A stretch of 64,000 nt of DNA. Origin: Nannocystis punicea. GTDB taxonomy: Bacteria > Myxococcota_A > Polyangia > Nannocystales > Nannocystaceae. Below are positions 31,247 through 39,629 of this stretch, piece by piece. Under the pieces are notes generated by a model. It searched no databases, was not told where the DNA came from, and saw nothing but the letters and a program-made list of their open reading frames with translations. Every line of letters begins with the position of its first letter. Position 1 is the stretch's first letter. Location of the stretch: assembly GCF_026965555.1 (NCBI RefSeq), contig NZ_CP114040.1, positions 10,923,501-10,987,500 of the forward strand. The letters are read 5' to 3'. A program made the position numbers and the translations under genes.

Positions 31247-31502
31247 GGTGGGACAGGATGGAGCCCGCACCCCGGCGGCGTAACTGGGGCGCGAGTGATG
31301 GCCGCCATCACGCCAGGTGATGCCGCGGATTCGCCGAGAACGCCCCACGAGGGCGGCCATCCTGCGTACTCGCGCCGCTCCCATGCAGGCGGCGAGCGAA
31401 CACGCAACTCGCGCGATGAGCGGGGCATCCTCGCCCGCGCTCGAGCGGCACCGAGGAACGATCCGCGAGCATCATCCTCGCTGCGCGGCGAGCCGCCGCG
31501 CC

Positions 31503-32432
31503 TCACCTCGCGGCCTGCGTCGCCTCGGCCAGCGCGAGGCGGCACAGGTCCGTCAAGCGACCCGCCGCCCAGCTCGCCACCGGCCCGAGCGCCGACCGCT
31601 TGCGTCGCACCAGCGCCAGCTGTCGCAGCGGCGCCGCCGCGCCCCACGCCGACAACTTCAGCGCCACCAGCTGCCCGCGGGCCAGCTCCTCGCGCACCAG
31701 GTGCTCCGGCTCGTGACCCCAGCCGAGCCCGCCGACGATCAGCGCGTGCTTGGTCGACAGATCGGCCACCCGCCACGTCCGCGTCGACAGCACCCCGCGG
31801 TCGGCCGAGCCGCGCCCGTCGACCGCGCGCTCGCTCAGCACGATCTGCACCGCCGACGCCAGCGCCGCGTCCTCGATCGGCCCCGCGATCGCGGCCAGCG
31901 GATGCGACGGCGCGGCCACTGCGATCATCCGCAGCTCGGCGAGGTGGCGCTGCTCGAGCCCCGCGAGGTCGGCGTCGGAGCCGGCGATCCCGAGCGTCGC
32001 CCGCCGGTCGCGCACCATCGCGGTCACTGCGTCGAGCATCTCGGTGGCGATCGTCAATTCCACCTGCGGATGCGCCGCCGCGAACTCGCGGGCGAAGCCG
32101 ACCAGCGCCGCGCTCGGGAACATCGCGTCGACCACCAGCGACAGCCGCGTCTCCTCGCCCCGCTTGAGCCGCGCGACCAGGGCCTCGACGGCCTCGACGT
32201 CCTCGTGGATCTTCTCGGCCGCGGCCACCAGCGCAGCCCCGTGCTCGGTCAGCACCGCGACGCGACCCGACCGATCGAACAATTTTAGATCGAGCTGGCC
32301 CTCGAGCCGCTGGATCGACTGACTGACCGCCGCCTGCACCCGCCCGAGCTTGCGCGCCGCGGCGGTGAAGCTGCCGGCCTCGGCGACGGCGCGGAGGGTG
32401 CGGAGCTGGTCGATGCTGATCGCCTCGAGCAC
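31503..32432 (-). CDS. LysR-family transcriptional regulator
   Basis: 309 aa from the GTG at 32432, chosen because LEAISIDQLRTLRAVAEAGS is a typical LysR N-terminus; the frame continues upstream through repeat-like sequence. The helix-turn-helix is SFTAAARKLGRVQAAVSQSI with its following RLE linker helix. The effector domain begins near TRLSLVVDAMFP. It probably controls the pirin gene downstream or a distant target; no divergent partner gene is adjacent. I see no obvious operator in front of it. Confidence 0.92.
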   Translation of the reverse strand: MLEAISIDQLRTLRAVAEAGSFTAAARKLGRVQAAVSQSIQRLEGQLDLKLFDRSGRVAVLTEHGAALVAAAEKIHEDVEAVEALVARLKRGEETRLSLVVDAMFPSAALVGFAREFAAAHPQVELTIATEMLDAVTAMVRDRRATLGIAGSDADLAGLEQRHLAELRMIAVAAPSHPLAAIAGPIEDAALASAVQIVLSERAVDGRGSADRGVLSTRTWRVADLSTKHALIVGGLGWGHEPEHLVREELARGQLVALKLSAWGAAAPLRQLALVRRKRSALGPVASWAAGRLTDLCRLALAEATQAAR

Positions 32433-32953
32433 GGGCCCCAGTGGACCACGACCCGCCGGTTTTGCCCATCCCCGCCGCGACGCCGCGGGCGACCGCGGAG
32501 CGCCGCGACGATGGATATCCCAAAGGACATGTCCGCTCGGTCGGGTCGCCTTGCTGCGAGAGAGCCGGGGTTCGACCCGGCCCGTCGACACCCGCTGCAA
32601 ACCCTTTCACGGCGCCCGCGCGGCGAGCGCTGCGGCTCGTCGCTAGTCGTGCACTACGCTCATAGGATAGAGATTGTTCCTTCGGCTCAAAAAACACGAT
32701 ACGTGGTGCGGAGGTCCGTGCGCTTCGCGCAGCAGGCCGAAATGGATAGAGTGCTTCGCAGTCGGGAAGGGCCCGAGTCCGGTGCACGAGGGCAGTGCAT
32801 TCGGCGCGAAATCAGAGCTTGACGCTCCCCACCTTTCTGCCAGACTGACGCCGCAGCTGTCTCGTGGCCGCGAGCGCAATTGAGCGTTCGTGGCATGGCG
32901 AGGTCGTGATGCGATATGGAGGCAACGTGATCAAGTCCTGTGTTGGAGTGGGT
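32433..32953. other. Divergent intergenic region with a single GGACATGTCC palindrome
   Basis: It separates the leftward LysR gene from the rightward SBBP-repeat gene. The palindrome GGACATGTCC is at 32525-32534. The stretch 32640-32830 is less GC-rich and probably holds regulatory sequence, but I cannot pick out a promoter. No gene with normal codon use is visible. Confidence 0.4.
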
Positions 32954-34363
32954 ATGTTCAAGTATTTCGTCATGGCGAGCGGGGTCGCGGCGACCTTCGC
33001 AATCGGGCTCCAGGAGGCCCACGCGGCGCCGCTTCTCGACTGGAGCTCGTACTACGGCGGGACGGGCGACGAGGCGGGTTTCGACGCGAATTTCAACCTC
33101 GCCGGCGAGCTGGTGGTGGTGGGCGTCATGTCCTCGAACGGATTTGCCACCGCGGGAGCCCACAAGGGGTCGCCCTCGGCCGACGACGGCTTCATCGCCC
33201 AGATCGACCCGGTGACCGAAATGGTGAATTGGCACACCTATTACGGCGGCACCGGCACCGACCGGTTCCGGTCGGTCGATCATGACAGCAACGACAACGT
33301 CCACGCCGTCGGCGATACCACCTCGACGACCGGCGTCGCTAGCGCCGGGGGCGGCTCGCTGAGCGGCTCTTCCGACGCGATGGTGGTCAAGTTCACCTCG
33401 AGCGGAGGCCGCACGTGGGGCCGCTATTTCGGCGGCCCCAGCACCGAGACCGGCGAAGGCGTGTGCGTCGGTTCGGACGGCACGGTGTACATGGTCGGCG
33501 CCACGAACTCCTCCTCCGCCGTCGCCACGGTGAACGACACCACCTACGGCGGGATCCAGGACGGCTACCTCGCCAAGTGGTCGTCGGCCGGTGTTTTCCA
33601 GCGGGCCACCTATATCGGAGGGAGCAGCGGCACCACGACCGCGACGGGCTGCGCCGTCGACGCCAACGGCGACGTGGTGGTGGTCGGCTACACCGAGGCC
33701 AACGCAGGCATCGCCACGCCGACGTCCCAGGACCCCAGCTACAACGGCAGCGGCGACGCCTTCGTGATCAAGTACGACAGCAGTCTGACGCCGCTGTGGG
33801 GGCGGTACTTCGGCGGTACCAGCCTCGATCGCGCCGAGGCGGTCGACGTCGACGAAGACGGCGACGTCTACGTCACGGGCCATACGCAATCTTCCAGCGG
33901 CCTCGCCACGAACTGGGACACCATCCTCGGCGGCGGTCATGACGCGTTCGTCGCCCGCTTCGTCTCGCTGAACGGCAACCTCGTGTGGAGCCGTTACTAC
34001 GGCGGCTCCGCCATCGACGAGCTCGACGACATCGAGGTCGTGGAGTCGTCGGTGTACCTGAGCGGCTGGTCGACCAGCACCAGCGGCGTGACCTCCGTGG
34101 ACTCGTTCGACGACATCCACGGCGGCGGCGCCGACTGCCTGTTCGTCATCCTCGGCAACAACGGCTCGACCTCGCACGGCAGCTACATCGGCGGCGCCAG
34201 CACCGACAACTGCATGGGCGTCGCCGCGGAGCTCGGCAACGCGGCGGTCAGCGGCTACACCACCGGTTCGTCGACCGGAATCGCCACCCCGGGCGCCATC
34301 CAGACGTCGTTCGGCGGCGGCTTCTTCCCCTGGGACGCGATCATGGCGTACATCACGCTGTAG
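32954..34363 (+). CDS. SBBP-repeat beta-propeller exported protein
   Basis: 469 aa from the ATG at 32954, with GGAG 6 nt upstream. Signal peptide MASGVAATFAIGLQEAHA with cleavage after AHA. The mature protein is about seven blades of 55-60 residues, each starting with a Trp/Tyr-x-x-Tyr-Tyr/Phe-Gly-Gly pattern (WSSYYGG, WHTYYGG, WGRYFGG, ATYIGG, WGRYFGG, WSRYYGG, GSYIGG) and containing DGFIAQID- or DAFVARF-type strands. This is the SBBP (seven-bladed beta-propeller) repeat. Such proteins are exported binding or scaffold proteins. There is no lipobox or anchor. Confidence 0.9.
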   Translation: MFKYFVMASGVAATFAIGLQEAHAAPLLDWSSYYGGTGDEAGFDANFNLAGELVVVGVMSSNGFATAGAHKGSPSADDGFIAQIDPVTEMVNWHTYYGGTGTDRFRSVDHDSNDNVHAVGDTTSTTGVASAGGGSLSGSSDAMVVKFTSSGGRTWGRYFGGPSTETGEGVCVGSDGTVYMVGATNSSSAVATVNDTTYGGIQDGYLAKWSSAGVFQRATYIGGSSGTTTATGCAVDANGDVVVVGYTEANAGIATPTSQDPSYNGSGDAFVIKYDSSLTPLWGRYFGGTSLDRAEAVDVDEDGDVYVTGHTQSSSGLATNWDTILGGGHDAFVARFVSLNGNLVWSRYYGGSAIDELDDIEVVESSVYLSGWSTSTSGVTSVDSFDDIHGGGADCLFVILGNNGSTSHGSYIGGASTDNCMGVAAELGNAAVSGYTTGSSTGIATPGAIQTSFGGGFFPWDAIMAYITL

Positions 34364-34539
34364 ATCCGGCGAAAGGACGCGTCCCGCATCGCCGGGCCGC
34401 GGGTGTCGTGAATCCGTGACTGGTGTGAATGAAACCGGCTGTCCGGTGATTGTTCAGTCGCTACCGTACTCGCGTGAAACCGCGTCGAACACGGCCACGG
34501 TCGACCCACCGGGCGACCGCGGCGATCCACCTATAATCA

Positions 34540-34559
34540 ATGTCCGCAGGGACATGTCC
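34540..34559. repeat. GACATGTC hairpin between convergent genes
   Basis: ATGTCC and GGACAT form a 6-bp stem with loop GCAG (34540-34555), followed by GTCC. It ends at the stop codon of the leftward Cys-rich lipoprotein gene and lies 176 bp after the rightward SBBP gene. Confidence 0.75.
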
Positions 34560-34931
34560 TCACGGGCTGGCGAAGATCGCCTTGCAGCTCCCGGCCTCGC
34601 ACGCGCAGCGGCCCCCGCAGTCGAGCGTGTTCGGGGCGCACTGCATCGTGCACATCACGTCGGTGCAGTCGGGCTTCTGCGCCGCCGGCACGCAGCTGGC
34701 CGGGTGACAGCACGAGGCCGGGACACAATCGGCGTCGACCTTGCACTCGCCCTCGCCGCCCGCGGTCGCGGGGGCCGGCTTCGGCGGCTCGCTGACCGGC
34801 GGCGGCTCGGGCACCGGCTCGGCGGGCGCGGGCTTCGGCGCGCAGGCCGACGCGACCAGGCCGAGCAGCACCGCGCCGAGGCGCCCGCGCGCCCCCTCGA
34901 AAAAGGACTGTCCGGGAAGACGGGTAGACAT
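34560..34931 (-). CDS. Small Cys-rich lipoprotein
   Basis: 123 aa from the ATG at 34931. Signal LGAVLLGLVASAC (lipobox ASAC), then a Pro/Glu/Lys-rich tether (PAPAEPVPEPPPVSEPP). The last 65 residues have twelve or more Cys (CKVDADC, SCCHPASC, CTDVMCTMQC, CGGRCACEAGSC), a small disulfide-rich domain resembling those in many myxobacterial lipoproteins. No function can be assigned. It stands alone, with a palindrome at its 3' end. Confidence 0.75.
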   Translation of the reverse strand: MSTRLPGQSFFEGARGRLGAVLLGLVASACAPKPAPAEPVPEPPPVSEPPKPAPATAGGEGECKVDADCVPASCCHPASCVPAAQKPDCTDVMCTMQCAPNTLDCGGRCACEAGSCKAIFASP

Positions 34932-35083
34932 GCGCCCTTGTATGCCGCCGAACGCGTCCGCATTCCACGACCTGCGGATCCGCTTCCGGCCGCCACCCCC
35001 TGACACGGCGAACCGCGCCGCGATCCCGTCGAGCTCGCCACGCCGACGCCGCGCACCGCGGTAGACGCGCGTCACTCGCTCTC

Positions 35084-35158
35084 TGTCTCTTGGGACATCT
35101 CGCGCCGGCGCACCCAGCGGCCGACGCGCCCCACGTGGGCTGTCTCTTGAGACATCTC
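35084..35158. repeat. Duplicated TGTCTCTTGRGACATCTCGCG units
   Basis: TGTCTCTTGGGACATCTCGC at 35084 and TGTCTCTTGAGACATCTCGC at 35141 are 57 bp apart. Each forms a short hairpin (TGTCTC with GAGACA), the second perfect. They are a variant of the palindrome family, lying downstream of the lipoprotein gene that ends at 35182. Confidence 0.65.
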
Positions 35159-35181
35159 GCGTCCGCGGCCGCTCGCCGGGT

Positions 35182-36909
35182 TCACGGCCCGAACTGCGCG
35201 AGGACCAGCTGCCCCACGTCCGGCTCGCCGAACGGCGCGCCGTCGAGGTAGACCTCGCCGTAGATCTCGAACGCCGCGATCGCCGCGCCCGTCGGGCCGG
35301 CGCCCGCGAGGATCGACTGGCCCGTCGCTGAATTGAACAAGCCGTGCAACCACCGCTGCGACCCGTCGCCGGCGAGCGCTGCGAGCCATGGGCCGTCGTG
35401 CTGGCCCCACACGTCGCCCGCGAACTGCGGCCGCTCCTCACCGCCGCCGGCGAGGACGATCGTCCCGTCCGCGCCCACGTCGAGCGTCGAGAACCCCACC
35501 GACTCCGTCTCGCGGAGGAGCGCGGTGCTCCAGCGATGCTCGCCGCCGCCGTCGAGCCGCGCGACGAAGATGCCCGTCCACCAGAAGTGCCCGGGATAAG
35601 GGTCGTGCTCGACCTTCGCCGTCTTCAGCGGCCCGCCGCCGAGGTCGATCGCCGACTCGAAGTGCCCCGCGACCACGATCTCCCCGGCCTCGTCGACGCG
35701 CACGTCGTCGGCGCTCTGCATGAAGTTGTCGCCGTACGTGCGAGCCCACAGCGGCGCGCCCTCGGCGTCGAATCGGACGACATACGCGTCGCTGGTGCCG
35801 GCGCTGAGCAGCGGTCCGTCGCCGAAGTCGAGCGCCCCCTCGAGGCCGCCCGCGATCACCAGCCCGCCATCGGGCGTCGCGTCGATCGCCCGCACCGTCT
35901 GGTGCCCCGGATCGCCGTGGCGGTGGTTCCACAGCACGGTGCCGTCGACGTCGAGCTGGGCGAGCAGCACGTCGCCCCACCCGGCCGACTTCAGCGGCCC
36001 GCCGCCGACATCGACGCTGCCGCGAATCGTCGCCGCCAGCCACGCGCGGCCGTCGGGCCCGGGCGCGACCCACAGAGTGTTTTCGCCGCCGTCGTGCGAT
36101 TCGGCCATCCCGGCGGCGCGGCGCGCCCACTCGACCTCGCCCGCCGCGGTCATTCGCAGCACCACCGCGTCGTGCTCCTCGCCGGCGAGCGGCCCCTGGC
36201 CGAAGTCGACGTCGCCCACGCACCTCGAGGTGAAGAGAATGTCGCCGTCGGGCGCGAGGCGGATGTTCCCGTCGCTCGTCGCCAGGCCGGGGTACTCGGC
36301 CGGTCCGGGCGCGCCGAAGCTGCGGAACCACAGCACGGCGCCCTCGGGATCGAAGCGGGCGATCCAGATGTCCCCCTCGCCGGCCGCGTGGCGGAGCACG
36401 CCGCCGAACATCACGTCTCCGCGGAATGTCCCGGTCGCCACGACCTCGCCGTTCCCGGCGACCGCGAGCGCCGACGCGCGAATCGCCCCGTCGGGGTACG
36501 GGAACCGCCGGCTCCACGCCAGGCCGCCGCTGCACGGAGCGACCTCGCTGCACGACTCGTCCTCCGGGGTCGCGCAGTCCTGCTGCTGCGGGGTGACCTC
36601 GCCGACGCACGGGCCCCATCGACCGAACCAATCGCAGGTCTCGACGCCGGCGCGACAGAGCCCGACGCCCTCGGTGCCCGCCGGCCCGCCGTAGCACGAT
36701 CGCGTCTGGTCGTTGAGACAGGTGCCTTCATCGCCCGAACTACCGCCGGGCTCGGTGACGAGCGACGTGGTGAGCGTGACGACCGCGCCGGTCGTCGTCG
36801 ACATGCCGGTGCTCGTCGACGTCGCCCCGCCCGCGGTCGGATCGACGGCGTCGTTGCCGCAGGCCGAGAGCAGCAACGCCGGCGCGATCGCCAGGAGACG
36901 CGCCCTCAC
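35182..36909 (-). CDS. Beta-propeller lipoprotein
   Basis: 575 aa from the GTG at 36909, whose GTGA overlaps the stop codon of the upstream lipoprotein gene, indicating translational coupling. Signal AIAPALLLSAC (lipobox), then a Thr-rich tether. A Cys module typical of myxobacteria follows (SCYGGPAGTEGVGLCRAG, WGPCVGEVTPQQQDC). The rest consists of repeated blades with GDVMFGG, DVDFGQGPL, SVDVGGGPLKSAG, ALDFGDGPLLSAGTSDA and AIDLGGGPLKTA, each followed by a G-x-VLW strand. This is a repetitive beta-propeller akin to SBBP or delta-60 repeats. Ligand unknown. It forms a two-gene unit with 36906-37799. Confidence 0.87.
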   Translation of the reverse strand: MRARLLAIAPALLLSACGNDAVDPTAGGATSTSTGMSTTTGAVVTLTTSLVTEPGGSSGDEGTCLNDQTRSCYGGPAGTEGVGLCRAGVETCDWFGRWGPCVGEVTPQQQDCATPEDESCSEVAPCSGGLAWSRRFPYPDGAIRASALAVAGNGEVVATGTFRGDVMFGGVLRHAAGEGDIWIARFDPEGAVLWFRSFGAPGPAEYPGLATSDGNIRLAPDGDILFTSRCVGDVDFGQGPLAGEEHDAVVLRMTAAGEVEWARRAAGMAESHDGGENTLWVAPGPDGRAWLAATIRGSVDVGGGPLKSAGWGDVLLAQLDVDGTVLWNHRHGDPGHQTVRAIDATPDGGLVIAGGLEGALDFGDGPLLSAGTSDAYVVRFDAEGAPLWARTYGDNFMQSADDVRVDEAGEIVVAGHFESAIDLGGGPLKTAKVEHDPYPGHFWWTGIFVARLDGGGEHRWSTALLRETESVGFSTLDVGADGTIVLAGGGEERPQFAGDVWGQHDGPWLAALAGDGSQRWLHGLFNSATGQSILAGAGPTGAAIAAFEIYGEVYLDGAPFGEPDVGQLVLAQFGP

Positions 36910-37799
36910 GGCAGCGCCTCCGTCCCGCACACGCCCACGGCTTCGGCCCCGGGCTTTTCGAAGGACAGCTCCCAGGGCGCCACGCACTTCTGCCCCGGCA
37001 ACGGACACGCCGCCTGCGGATCGCTGCGATCGCAGAACGGAGTGCAGCAAGACTCGCCGGCGCAGTCCGGGACCGCGCCGCCGAGGCACGTCGCCCCGAG
37101 CTCGCAGTCGTCGATCCAGCTGCAGACCTCGCCGACGGCGACCCGGGGCCCGTCGGGCAGGTCCCCCACGCACAGCGTCCCGCCCCCGGACAGATCGCAG
37201 CGATTTCCGGGCGCGCAGTCCTGCAGCAGCGGATCGCACATGGGGACGCACAACCACTGCGCGCGGCCGCCGACGCACAGCGAGCCGACGTCGCAGTACG
37301 GGTGCCCCGCCGTGCCCATGCACGACGACAGGCACGCGCCCTCGCCGTCCCACGGGTCCGGCGAGTACGGCCGCTCGACGCAGGCGCTGCCGATGTCGCA
37401 GTCGTCGACGCCCGTGAACGGGTCATCCACGTCGTACTGGCAAGGCGAGCCGGGCGGCAACGGCTCGCGCGAGAGCGGGACGCAGGTCGTGTGCGCCCAG
37501 TACAGCTCGCCCGGCGGGGCCGTCCACGCGCACTTCTGTCCTTCGGGACAGTCCTGCGCGTAGATGTCACAAGCCACGACTCCCGGGCCCATGTCGCTAT
37601 CCGCCGCGAGGTCGGGGAGCGGCGGCGGATCGCCCGTGACGCCCGTCGAGGTGGTGCCCGTCGTGCTCGTGGTCGAAGTGCCCGAGCCCGCGTCGACCGT
37701 GGTCGTCGCGCCGCCTGCCGTCCCGCCGAGGACGCTCTCGCTCGCGGGCGGAAGACACCCTGCGACCAGCAGGGCCAGCAGCCAGGACACGCGACACAT
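36906..37799 (-). CDS. Cys-rich lipoprotein, coupled to the beta-propeller lipoprotein
   Basis: 297 aa from the ATG at 37799. Signal SWLLALLVAGC (lipobox), Thr/Ser/Gly tether, then a Cys-rich ectodomain with about 24 Cys in repeated modules such as CDIYAQDCPEGQKC, CDIGSACVE, CDVGSLCVGG, CAPGNRCDLSGGGTLC, CELGATCLGG and CCTPFCDRSD. I recognise the DCPEGQKC type of module from myxobacterial lipoproteins, but they have no established function. It overlaps the propeller gene by 4 bp. A TATCGT hexamer 6 nt before the ATG supports this start. Confidence 0.82.
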   Translation of the reverse strand: MCRVSWLLALLVAGCLPPASESVLGGTAGGATTTVDAGSGTSTTSTTGTTSTGVTGDPPPLPDLAADSDMGPGVVACDIYAQDCPEGQKCAWTAPPGELYWAHTTCVPLSREPLPPGSPCQYDVDDPFTGVDDCDIGSACVERPYSPDPWDGEGACLSSCMGTAGHPYCDVGSLCVGGRAQWLCVPMCDPLLQDCAPGNRCDLSGGGTLCVGDLPDGPRVAVGEVCSWIDDCELGATCLGGAVPDCAGESCCTPFCDRSDPQAACPLPGQKCVAPWELSFEKPGAEAVGVCGTEALP

Positions 37800-37805
37800 G
37801 ACCGC

Positions 37806-37811
37806 ACGATA
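37806..37811 (-). promoter_or_regulatory. TATCGT -10-like hexamer
   Basis: TATCGT on the minus strand, 6 nt before the ATG at 37799, with no Shine-Dalgarno site. It would drive the two-gene lipoprotein unit 37799-35182. Confidence 0.5.
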
Positions 37812-37847
37812 CGCCCGATCACCGCGAAAAGATAACCATGGCGCCGG

Positions 37848-38037
37848 CAGCTCGCAGCTGCGCCTGGCCTGGCCCGGTTCTCTGCCCGCGGAGCACGAGG
37901 TCGTCGCGGAAGACGTGTTCGCCGGTCGCGCCGGCTTCCGCCTCGATCCGGGCGGCAACATGCACCTCGCGGTCAACGACGACGAGGTCCTCGGCGTCCT
38001 GAGCTCGGAGATCCGCTACCTCATGATCGGCCCCTAG
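37848..38037 (+). pseudogene. C-terminal gene remnant
   Basis: An open frame ending at TAG 38035-38037 reads AEHEVVAEDVFAGRAGF, then RLDPGGNMHLAVNDDEVLG and SSEIRYLMIGP with normal high-GC3 codons. There is no plausible start codon or ribosome binding site, and the frame runs upstream into the antisense of the lipoprotein gene. It looks like the 3' end of a protein-coding gene that was cut off. The family is not recognised. Confidence 0.4.
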
Positions 38038-38108
38038 TTCGTCCGCCGCGCAGCGAGCGAGGCGGCGGACGCGTCGCGCCCGAATCGTCACTGCAGGACG
38101 CACCAGAC

Positions 38109-39413
38109 TCACTCGAGCGGTGGCTCGAGGATGAAACCGATGCTCTGCGGCGCGCTCGCTAGCAGCCCCGGCCTGCCGACGAGCTCGGCGGGTGCGGGGT
38201 AGTCCTTCGGCCAGTACTCGACGAGCACCTGCTCGCACACCTCAACGCCCGCGTCGAACTCACCGCGCGCCGTCGCGTCGGAGAGACAGCGCGCGTACGC
38301 CTCGCGGGCCGCCTGTCGGAGCGGCGCGACGCGGGCCGATGACTCGTCGCACCAGCGCAGCGCTTCTTCCCCGCTCGGAAAGCCGCCTCTCGGCCGGGCG
38401 CCCCCGAGCTCCGCCGCGTGGTGCTGTGACACCAACGCGACGCGGAACCAGGCGTCGCGTGCGATCCGTCCCGAGCCCGCGCGGAGGGCAAACTCCTCGT
38501 ACCGCTTGCGCAGCGCGGCGCCCTCGGTCGCCAGCGCCCTGTTCGTATCCGCGAGCTCCCGCTCGGCCCGCGCGACCTCGCGGCGTTGCCGGCCGAGCTC
38601 CCGGATGTCCGCGGGCGCCTGCGAATTCGCCAGCCAGCGATCGGGGTACAGCCGCGGCTCGCCGACGTGCTTCATCAAGTACGCCTCGAGCGACGTGTCG
38701 AGCAGCGAGAGCTCCGCCGCGAGGACCGCCGCTGCGACCTCCGGCTCCGAGAGCACCGCGCTGTCGGCCTTGCGCGCGAGCGTGACGACGCGCCGGAGCT
38801 GCGCCCGCGCTGCGGCCGATCCCCGCGGCTCGCGCTCGGACCCCTGCACACGCCCGAATGTGATATCGCAGTGGACGAAAATCGGCCCCAGCTTCGCCGG
38901 CACGGCTTTCTTCGACTTATCCGCCCACGGTCTGCGCGGCCAGCCAGTGTCCCGCGCGCGCCTGCGTACCTGCACATCAAACTCCGCGCACACGCCGTGG
39001 GACACGCTCCCCTTACAGGACAGGAGCCACAGGAACTGTGCGATCGTCGCCTCGGCGACGATTCGTCGCGCGAGCCCGCCGTGACGTGCGTGCCGGCGTA
39101 GGTACGTCCGCATGTGCTCGAGCCGCTGCTCCCAGGTCCACAACAGCGCTCGCCGCCGCCAGAACGCCGCCGCCGCGTCGGCCGACGAGCGCTGCCCGGC
39201 GATGCGCTCGCTGGCCGAAAGGTCAGCCTCCGCGAGCTCCGGCTGCCCGAGCCCCGTCCGGATCTCGGCGGCCGTCCACAGCATTTCGCTGTCCTGCGTC
39301 GCCGACGTCTCGATCGCCTGTGCCGCGTCGGTGAAGCGCCCTTCCGCGAGCGCGCGCGCCGGCTCGTCCGACGAACCGAGCGCGAGTGCGAACGCGAGCG
39401 AACGGAGCGTCAT
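38109..39413 (-). CDS. Helical (TPR-like) protein of unknown function
   Basis: 434 aa from the ATG at 39413. The N-terminus is mildly hydrophobic (LRSLAFALALGSS), possibly a signal peptide. The body is almost entirely helical, rich in Ala/Arg/Glu, with TPR-like pairs near the start (RFTDAAQAIETSA, GLGQPELAEADLSAS) and near the end (FDAGVEVCEQVLVEYWP), and a coiled-coil stretch ADIRELGRQRREVARAERE in the middle. No enzyme motif is visible. It is isolated, with a TAGCTT hexamer 8 nt before the start codon. Confidence 0.75.
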   Translation of the reverse strand: MTLRSLAFALALGSSDEPARALAEGRFTDAAQAIETSATQDSEMLWTAAEIRTGLGQPELAEADLSASERIAGQRSSADAAAAFWRRRALLWTWEQRLEHMRTYLRRHARHGGLARRIVAEATIAQFLWLLSCKGSVSHGVCAEFDVQVRRRARDTGWPRRPWADKSKKAVPAKLGPIFVHCDITFGRVQGSEREPRGSAAARAQLRRVVTLARKADSAVLSEPEVAAAVLAAELSLLDTSLEAYLMKHVGEPRLYPDRWLANSQAPADIRELGRQRREVARAERELADTNRALATEGAALRKRYEEFALRAGSGRIARDAWFRVALVSQHHAAELGGARPRGGFPSGEEALRWCDESSARVAPLRQAAREAYARCLSDATARGEFDAGVEVCEQVLVEYWPKDYPAPAELVGRPGLLASAPQSIGFILEPPLE

Positions 39414-39421
39414 CGTGTCCC

Positions 39422-39427
39422 AAGCTA
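39422..39427 (-). promoter_or_regulatory. TAGCTT -10-like hexamer
   Basis: TAGCTT on the minus strand lies 8 nt upstream of the ATG at 39413, with no Shine-Dalgarno site. Confidence 0.45.
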
Positions 39428-39629
39428 CGTCGCACCGGGCTCCGCCGCAAGGAGCTGCACACCGTGCGCGTCCGCAACGGTCCCCCGAGCACACGGGGCT
39501 GCAGGCTCGTTCCCCATGGCCGCCATTGTTTGTCCCGATGCCGATCCACCGTCGGCGTCCGCCGTCATCCGTGCCGCTCGTTTCCGGAGAAAGGTCGCTC
39601 GCGCGCGGACGACCCGCCGCACCGAGACA

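Noticed and set aside
37535..37556. A palindrome-like CTGTCCTTCGGGACAG inside the Cys-rich lipoprotein gene
   Set aside because: It encodes the conserved DCPEGQKC motif, so the protein sequence explains it better than a repeat insertion.
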